Shown here piece after piece: positions 59,436-64,000 of a stretch of DNA of 64,000 nt; within the stretch, counting starts at the first letter, position 1; each line of letters starts with the position of its first letter. The notes beneath the pieces were generated by a model. That model saw only the letters and a program-made list of their open reading frames with translations, had not been told where the DNA came from and ran no database searches. The stretch comes from Asanoa sp. WMMD1127 (GTDB lineage: Bacteria > Actinomycetota > Actinomycetes > Mycobacteriales > Micromonosporaceae). The DNA is taken from contig NZ_JARUBP010000001.1 of assembly GCF_029626225.1 (NCBI RefSeq), positions 7,378,001-7,442,000 on the forward strand. The letters run 5' to 3'. A program made the translations under genes and the position numbers.

Positions 59436-60262
59436 GACTTCCCCGCAATCCACAGTGCCGTGAAGATCAGCGCCGTCATGCCGACCACGAAGACCGCCAG
59501 GCCCTCGGTCGTCGGGCCGAGCCGGCCCAGGTTGAAGCCGCCGGGGTCGTTCTCCTTCAGCGTGTCCTGGATGTAGGCGATCACGTCACGCTTCTCGTCC
59601 GGCGTGAGCTGGTTGTCGCCGAAGACCGGCATGTTCTGCGGGCCGGAGAGCATCGCGGCCCAGATGACGCGGTCGGTCGTGTCGGAGAGCCGGGGCGCGA
59701 ACTTGCCCGAGGACAGCGCGCCGCCGCCACCGCCGAAGGCGTGGCACTGCGAGCAGTTGAGCCGGAAGATCTCGCCACCCACCGCGACGTCACCGCCGGA
59801 GCGCAGGTCGGTGCCCTCCGGAAGGTCCGGGCCGCCGCCCAGCTCCTGGACGTACTGCGCGATCTGGCGGGTCTGCTCCTCGTTGAAGACCGGCGGCTTC
59901 TCGATCGCCTGGGCGCTCTGCGAGCCGAGCGGCATGCGGCCGGTGCCGACCTGGAACTCGACCGAGGCCGCGCCGACGCCGACCAGGCTCGGGCCGCGGC
60001 CCTGGATGCCCTCGCCGCCGGAGCCATGGCAGGTGATGCAGCTGTTGTCGAACAGCTCCTTGCCCTCCATGGCGGCCGGCGACAGCGGCGCGTCCTCGGC
60101 GGAGATCGCCGGCGCGAACGCCGTGTAGAGGCCGCCGGCGAGCACGAGCGCGGCGAGCAGCCGGGTCGCCGAGGCGATCCGACGTCGGGCCTTGCTCCGC
60201 GGCACGGCACGCCGCCTGCGCATCCGGGCGAGCAGACCGCCGGACCGGTGCGGAGATGTCAT
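59432..60262 (-). CDS. qcrC: Cytochrome bc1 complex diheme cytochrome c subunit
   Basis: 276 residues. Basic N-terminus (RMRRRRAV...RRR), membrane anchor helix, then two class I cytochrome c domains with heme motifs CITCH and CSQCH, and a C-terminal helix (GLAVFVVGMTALIFTALWIA). The two hemes pass electrons from the Rieske centre directly to the CuA site of the aa3 oxidase, replacing soluble cytochrome c. Start ATG 60262. First gene of qcrCAB, 73 bp after ctaE. Confidence 0.96.
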   Translation of the reverse strand: MTSPHRSGGLLARMRRRRAVPRSKARRRIASATRLLAALVLAGGLYTAFAPAISAEDAPLSPAAMEGKELFDNSCITCHGSGGEGIQGRGPSLVGVGAASVEFQVGTGRMPLGSQSAQAIEKPPVFNEEQTRQIAQYVQELGGGPDLPEGTDLRSGGDVAVGGEIFRLNCSQCHAFGGGGGALSSGKFAPRLSDTTDRVIWAAMLSGPQNMPVFGDNQLTPDEKRDVIAYIQDTLKENDPGGFNLGRLGPTTEGLAVFVVGMTALIFTALWIAGKS

Positions 60263-60335
60263 CAGCCTTTGTCCTTCACGGGTGTGCGACCTTGTCCCTT
60301 GGACGGTGCGGGGGTCGAAAACGTGACGTTCATGA

Positions 60336-60935
60336 TCACTGGAGACCGTAGATCATGAGGAAGAGTCCGATCCACACGACGTCGACGAAGTGCCAGTAGT
60401 AGGACACCACGATCGCCGACGTCGCCTGCGCCGGGGTGAAGCGCCCCATCGTCGTCCGGATCATGTAGATGATGAAGGCGAGCAGACCGCCGGCCACGTG
60501 CAGGCCGTGGAAGCCGGTGGTCAGGTAGAACATCGAGCCGTAGCCGTCTGCGTTGATCTTGATGCCCTCGCCGACCAGCGTCCGGTATTCGTAGAGCTGG
60601 CCGATCAGGAACGTCAGGCCCATGAAGAACGTCAGCGTGAACCACTGCCGCAGCTTGAACACGTCACCGCGCTCGGCCGCGAACACGCCCATCTGGCAGG
60701 TGATCGACGACAGCACCAGGATCACGGTGAACGTCGTCGCGTACGGCAGGTTGAGATGCTGGGTGTGCTCCGCCCACAGCTCGGGCGCCGCCGCCCGGAT
60801 CGAGAAGTACATCGCGAACAACGCCGCGAAGAACATCAGTTCACTGGAGAGCCAGACGATGGTCCCGACGCTGACCATGTTCGGTCTCGTCAGGGAATGG
60901 ATCCGGCTCTTGTCGATCGCTGGGGCCGCAGTCAC
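60336..60935 (-). CDS. ctaE: Cytochrome c oxidase subunit III
   Basis: 199-residue membrane subunit of the aa3 cytochrome c oxidase. Conserved helices: [21 protein letters not shown] (with the subunit III Glu), [17 protein letters not shown] and [18 protein letters not shown]. Start GTG 60935 gives the usual [10 protein letters not shown]...HSLTRPN N-terminus; the frame to 61004 would overlap the divergent ctaG promoter. Upstream member of the ctaE-qcrCAB operon, as in M. tuberculosis Rv2193-Rv2196. Confidence 0.96.
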   Translation of the reverse strand: MTAAPAIDKSRIHSLTRPNMVSVGTIVWLSSELMFFAALFAMYFSIRAAAPELWAEHTQHLNLPYATTFTVILVLSSITCQMGVFAAERGDVFKLRQWFTLTFFMGLTFLIGQLYEYRTLVGEGIKINADGYGSMFYLTTGFHGLHVAGGLLAFIIYMIRTTMGRFTPAQATSAIVVSYYWHFVDVVWIGLFLMIYGLQ

Positions 60936-61038
60936 GCGGTCATTATTGCGCTCGACCACGCCAGACGATCGTCGGGGTGCGCCCGGCGCGTCGCGGCCCG
61001 GCAAATGCCACCAAGCCGACCAGGTCTAGCCTGGCCTC

Positions 61039-61977
61039 GTGGTCCTGGCAGAAACCCTGGCGGAAACGACGCCTCCGCCGTTCGGCGCCGCGTCGGTCTT
61101 CACCGAGATCCGGCTCGACAGCTGGCTCACGGTGCTGCTCGTCGTCGCGGCCGGCCTCTACCTCTACGGCGTGCACCGGCTGCGGCTGCGCGGTGACCGC
61201 TGGCCCGTCGCCCGCACCGTGTTCTTCCTGGTCCCGGGCCTCGGCGGTATCGCTTCGGTCACGGTCAGTGGCCTCCACGCGTACGACACGACGTTGCTCT
61301 CCGTCCACATGGTGCAGCACATGGTGCTCTCCATGGTCGCCCCGATCTTCCTGGCCCTCGGCGCGCCGATGACGCTGGCCCTGCGCACCCTGCACGGCGC
61401 GCCCCGCCGCCGCCTGCTCGCCGTCGTGCACAGCCGGGTCGCGCGGGTGTTCACCTTCCCGCTCGTCGCCTTCGGCCTGTTCGTGGCGACGCCGTTCGCC
61501 CTCTACTTCACCGGGCTCTACGAGCAGACGCTGCGCCACGAGTGGCTGCACGAGCTCACCCACGCCCACTTCATCGCGGTCGGCTGCCTGTTCTTCTGGC
61601 CGCTGCTCGGCCTCGACCCGCTGCCCGGCCGCTGGCCCTACCCGGCGCGCGCCCTGCTCATGCTGCTCTCCGTGCCGTTCCACACCGTGCTGGGGCTGAC
61701 CATCATGCAGAGCAGCACGCTGCTCGGCGGCGACTGGTACCCGTCGCTGCACCTCTCCTGGGCCAACCCCTTCGACGACCAGAAGACGGCCGGCGGCATC
61801 CTCTGGGCCGGCGGCGAGTTCGTCAGTGTGACGATGATCGCGGTGCTGGTGGTGCAGTGGATCCGCGCCTCCGAGCGGGAGGCCCGGCGGATCGACCGGG
61901 AGCTCGACCGGCAGGAGGCCCGGGAGCGGGCTCAAGATCAAAACGACGCGACGGTACGATCGGCCGCGCGCGACTAA
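61039..61977 (+). CDS. Cytochrome c oxidase assembly protein, caa3 CtaG type
   Basis: 312-residue membrane protein with about seven helices, of the CtaG_Bsu-type family that helps mature caa3/aa3 oxidase (copper insertion). Family residues HMVQHMVLSMVAPIFLALGAP, HELTHAHFIAVGCLFFWPLLG and LLGGDWYPSL are intact. The C-terminal tail is charged. Start GTG 61039; a TAGCCT box ends 7 bp before it, so the mRNA may be leaderless. Divergent from ctaE, consistent with an oxidase assembly role. Confidence 0.92.
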   Translation: MVLAETLAETTPPPFGAASVFTEIRLDSWLTVLLVVAAGLYLYGVHRLRLRGDRWPVARTVFFLVPGLGGIASVTVSGLHAYDTTLLSVHMVQHMVLSMVAPIFLALGAPMTLALRTLHGAPRRRLLAVVHSRVARVFTFPLVAFGLFVATPFALYFTGLYEQTLRHEWLHELTHAHFIAVGCLFFWPLLGLDPLPGRWPYPARALLMLLSVPFHTVLGLTIMQSSTLLGGDWYPSLHLSWANPFDDQKTAGGILWAGGEFVSVTMIAVLVVQWIRASEREARRIDRELDRQEARERAQDQNDATVRSAARD

Positions 61978-61995
61978 CGACGTGGGAGCCTTTCG

Positions 61996-62412
61996 ATGAT
62001 CGACCGCACGTACACCGTCCTGCTCTACAGCGACGACCCGAAGGTGCGCGACCGGATGCGCCTGGCCGTGGGCACCCGGCCGGCCGCCGACCTGCAGGTC
62101 GAGTTCGTCGAGGCCGACGACTACGACGCCTGCGTGCGCCTGGTCGACGACTACGAGATCGACCTGATGCTGCTCGACGGTGAGGCGACCCCGGCCGGCG
62201 GGCTGGGCCTGGCCCGGCAGATCAAGGACGACCGCCCCAACGCCTCGCCGCCGGTCTGCGTGGTGCTGGCCCGGGCCGCCGATCGCTGGCTCGCCGCCTA
62301 CGCCCAGGTCGAGGGCACGCTGATGTACCCGCTCGACCCGATCGAGACCGGCCGCACCGTCGCGGCGATGCTCCGCTCCTACGCGACCGGCGGGCCCGTC
62401 ACCACCGCCTGA
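61996..62412 (+). CDS. Degenerate receiver-domain protein
   Basis: 138 residues forming a lone CheY-like domain. The strand-1 acidic pair (YSDDP) and the phospho-acceptor position ([13 protein letters not shown]) are there. The conserved Lys of strand 5 is absent (GTLMYPLDP), and the Thr/Ser of strand 4 reads [10 protein letters not shown]. Phosphorylation switching is therefore doubtful; it may act as a protein-binding module. Start ATG 61996, 19 bp after ctaG and 48 bp before trpD, so it likely shares their transcript. Confidence 0.85.
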   Translation: MIDRTYTVLLYSDDPKVRDRMRLAVGTRPAADLQVEFVEADDYDACVRLVDDYEIDLMLLDGEATPAGGLGLARQIKDDRPNASPPVCVVLARAADRWLAAYAQVEGTLMYPLDPIETGRTVAAMLRSYATGGPVTTA

Positions 62413-62459
62413 CCGGCGCCACACCCCACTCACCTCTGCCCGCCACTGGGAGGCCCGGC

Positions 62460-63521
62460 ATGGGCGATCGGACCTGGCCCAACCTGCTCACCGCGCTGCT
62501 GCGCGACGAGGAGCTAGCGACCCCCGACACCGCCTGGGCGATGGGCGAGATCATGGCGGGCTCGGCCACGCCGGCCCAGATCGCCGCGTTCATGATGGCG
62601 CTGCGGGCCAAGGGTGAGACGCCGGCCGAGCTGGCCGGTCTCGTCGAGGCGATGCTCGGCGCGGCGGTCGCGGTCGACCTGCCCGAGGAGATCCGGGCCG
62701 ACGCCGTCGACGTGGTCGGCACCGGCGGCGACCGGGCGCACACCGTCAACATCTCGACGATGGCCGCGATCGTGGTGGCGGCCGCCGGCGTCCGGGTGGT
62801 CAAGCACGGCAACCGCGCCGCGTCGTCGCTGTGCGGCACCGCCGACCTGCTGGAGCACTTCGGCATCCCGCTGGAGCTCGGACCGGCCGGGGTGGCCCGC
62901 ACGGTCACCGAGGCCGGCATCGGCTTCTGCTTCGCGGCCCGGTTCCACCCGGGCATGCGGCACGCCGGCCCGACCCGGCGCGAGATCGGCGTGCCCACCG
63001 CGTTCAACTTCCTCGGCCCGATGTGCAACCCGGCCCGGCCGCGGTCGGGCCTGGTCGGCTGCTTCGACGAGCGGATGGCCCCGGTGATGGCCGCGGTGTT
63101 CGCCGGCCGCGGCGACTCGGTGCTCGTGGTCCGCGGCGAGGACGGCCTCGACGAGATCAGCACCGCCGCGCCGACCCGCGTCTGGATGGCCGCCGGCGGC
63201 ACCGTGAGCGAGACCCGCCTCGACACCGTCGACCTGGGTCTCCCCCGCTCGCAGCCGGGCGACCTGCGCGGCGGCGACGCGACGTTCAACGCCGACGCCG
63301 CCCGCCGGGTCCTGGCCGGCGAGCCGGGCCCGGTCCGCGACGCCACCCTGGTCAACGCGGCGGCGGCCCTGGTGGCCCACGCCGGCGGCGCCGACGACCT
63401 GCCGGCCTCGCTGACCAGGGCGCTGGAGCACGCGGCCGCAGCGGTCGACTCAGGGGCCGCGGCGGCCCTCCTGGACCGCTGGGTGGCGGTGGCCCAGCAG
63501 GCCAAGGCCGCGGGCCTGTAG
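62460..63521 (+). CDS. trpD: Anthranilate phosphoribosyltransferase
   Basis: 353-residue enzyme of tryptophan synthesis transferring phosphoribose from PRPP to anthranilate. PRPP loop [40 protein letters not shown] and the metal-binding DEISTAAPT are intact. Start ATG 62460 with GGGAGG 5 nt upstream. Its place amid cytochrome genes matches M. tuberculosis, where trpD (Rv2192c) is next to ctaE. No other trp gene is visible. Confidence 0.96.
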   Translation: MGDRTWPNLLTALLRDEELATPDTAWAMGEIMAGSATPAQIAAFMMALRAKGETPAELAGLVEAMLGAAVAVDLPEEIRADAVDVVGTGGDRAHTVNISTMAAIVVAAAGVRVVKHGNRAASSLCGTADLLEHFGIPLELGPAGVARTVTEAGIGFCFAARFHPGMRHAGPTRREIGVPTAFNFLGPMCNPARPRSGLVGCFDERMAPVMAAVFAGRGDSVLVVRGEDGLDEISTAAPTRVWMAAGGTVSETRLDTVDLGLPRSQPGDLRGGDATFNADAARRVLAGEPGPVRDATLVNAAAALVAHAGGADDLPASLTRALEHAAAAVDSGAAAALLDRWVAVAQQAKAAGL

Positions 63522-63523
63522 CA

Positions 63524-63576
63524 AGGAACGGTCCGTTCCTAACGCTTTCCGCATAACAACGGGCCGTTCCTAACGC
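63524..63576. repeat. CCGTTCCTAACGC direct repeat with short stem after trpD
   Basis: AGGAACG-gtc-CGTTCCT (63524-63540) is a 7-bp stem right after the trpD stop. The 13-mer CCGTTCCTAACGC at 63533 recurs at 63564. It may be part of the trpD 3' end; role unknown. Confidence 0.5.
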
Positions 63577-63612
63577 GCGCAGCGCGGGCCGCCGCGAGGC
63601 GGCGAACGGGAA

Positions 63613-63639
63613 AAGGCCGGCCCCATCGGGGCCGGCCTT
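63613..63639. terminator. Bidirectional terminator between trpD and ctaF
   Basis: AAGGCCGGCCCC-atc-GGGGCCGGCCTT: 12 perfect pairs, 3-nt loop, flanked by AAAA on the left and TTCT on the right. It lies 13 bp before the stop of the minus-strand ctaF, so it can end both genes. Confidence 0.85.
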
Positions 63640-63651
63640 CTCGCGTGATGC

Positions 63652-64000
63652 TCAGTGCTCGGCGGTGCGACGGGTGCCGGTGTAGTACTCGAAGAGCAGG
63701 CCGCAGGCGGTCAGGACCACCGCGACCAGGCCGATGATCAGCAGCCAGACCTGCCAGAAGACCAGGCCGAGGCCCGCGATCGAGGCGGCCAGCGCGATGC
63801 CGAACGGCCAGTAGCTGCCCGGGCTGAAGAAGCCGATCTCGCCCGCGCCGTCGGCGATCTCACCGTCGGCGCGGTCCTCCGGGCGCGGCTCGATGCGCCG
63901 GCTGACGAACCAGAAGAAGCCGCCGCACATCGACGTGAGCAGGAAGCTCAGGGCCAGCGCGACCGTGCCGACCCAGTCGATGCCGGTGAGCTGCCCATTG
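63652..64000 (-). CDS. ctaF: Cytochrome c oxidase subunit IV, N-terminus beyond the window edge
   Basis: About 115 codons of the actinobacterial subunit IV of aa3 oxidase. The visible part begins NGQLTGIDWVGTVALALSF and continues with GGFFWFVSRRIEPRPEDRAD, IGFFSPGSYWPFGIALAA and a final helix plus short tail. At least three membrane helices. The start lies off the right edge; an internal ATG at 63930 is inside a helix and is not the start. In M. tuberculosis ctaF (Rv2199c) neighbours ctaC, so the oxidase genes ctaC/ctaD probably continue to the right. Confidence 0.94.
   Translation of the reverse strand, partial: NGQLTGIDWVGTVALALSFLLTSMCGGFFWFVSRRIEPRPEDRADGEIADGAGEIGFFSPGSYWPFGIALAASIAGLGLVFWQVWLLIIGLVAVVLTACGLLFEYYTGTRRTAEH

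Overview
The window is very GC-rich (roughly 70-75 %), uses GTG and TTG starts freely, and reads as the chromosome of a filamentous actinomycete, most likely Micromonosporaceae. The assignment is an inference from codon use, gene families and gene order. Much of the backbone (class II DAHP synthase, DEDDh exoribonuclease, PlsC-like acyltransferase, SRPBCC protein, FadD-type ligase, PimB-type mannosyltransferase, DnaQ-UvrC fusion, trpD, qcrCAB/ctaE, ctaF) matches the gene set of the conserved Mycobacterium tuberculosis Rv2178c-Rv2199c block. Other genes are interspersed in it. I see no rRNA, tRNA, CRISPR array, insertion sequence or prophage.

0-20 kb: an MFS exporter diverges from an ArsR-type regulator; then a membrane GGDEF protein; an aroG-ltaE operon; a lipoprotein; a DUF4389 membrane protein; a stand-alone divergent EF-Tu; an ECF42-type sigma factor with its DGPF/YciI partner; a secreted GH18 chitinase; glutathione peroxidase; a DUF4397/class F sortase pair; proC; a phosphofructokinase with pyrophosphate-type residues; and an exoribonuclease.

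20-25 kb: a cyclic-nucleotide neighbourhood. A Crp/Fnr regulator and a 1177-residue zinc-ribbon/class III adenylyl cyclase/ATPase flank a 91-residue protein carrying three GWMGPT repeats. The cyclase seems to start at an ATC codon.

26-34 kb: trehalose-6-phosphate synthase, then a carbohydrate regulon: GH1 beta-glucosidase, a giant secreted two-catalytic-domain glycosidase and a LacI-type repressor, each preceded by the palindrome GGAGAGCGCTCTCC.

34-44 kb: compact overlapping genes (hydrolase, FAD monooxygenase, EEP-family protein, ROK glucokinase, SRPBCC protein), then a FadD-type ligase overlapping a sensor kinase and response regulator, thioredoxin and a methyltransferase. 44.4-45.0 kb holds no convincing gene but carries a striking double hairpin.

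45-56 kb: PimB-type mannosyltransferase, M48 protease, NYN protein, DnaQ-UvrC nuclease fusion with a DNA-damage-type promoter, a RelA/SpoT homologue, and a NUDIX/nucleotidyltransferase/AsnC/hydrolase run. 55.7-56.2 kb is a noncoding tandem repeat with a 51-55 bp period.

56-64 kb: the respiratory block qcrB-qcrA-qcrC-ctaE (minus strand), ctaG, a degenerate receiver protein and trpD (plus strand), and ctaF running off the right edge. The bc1-aa3 branch genes end at a 17-bp perfect terminator stem.
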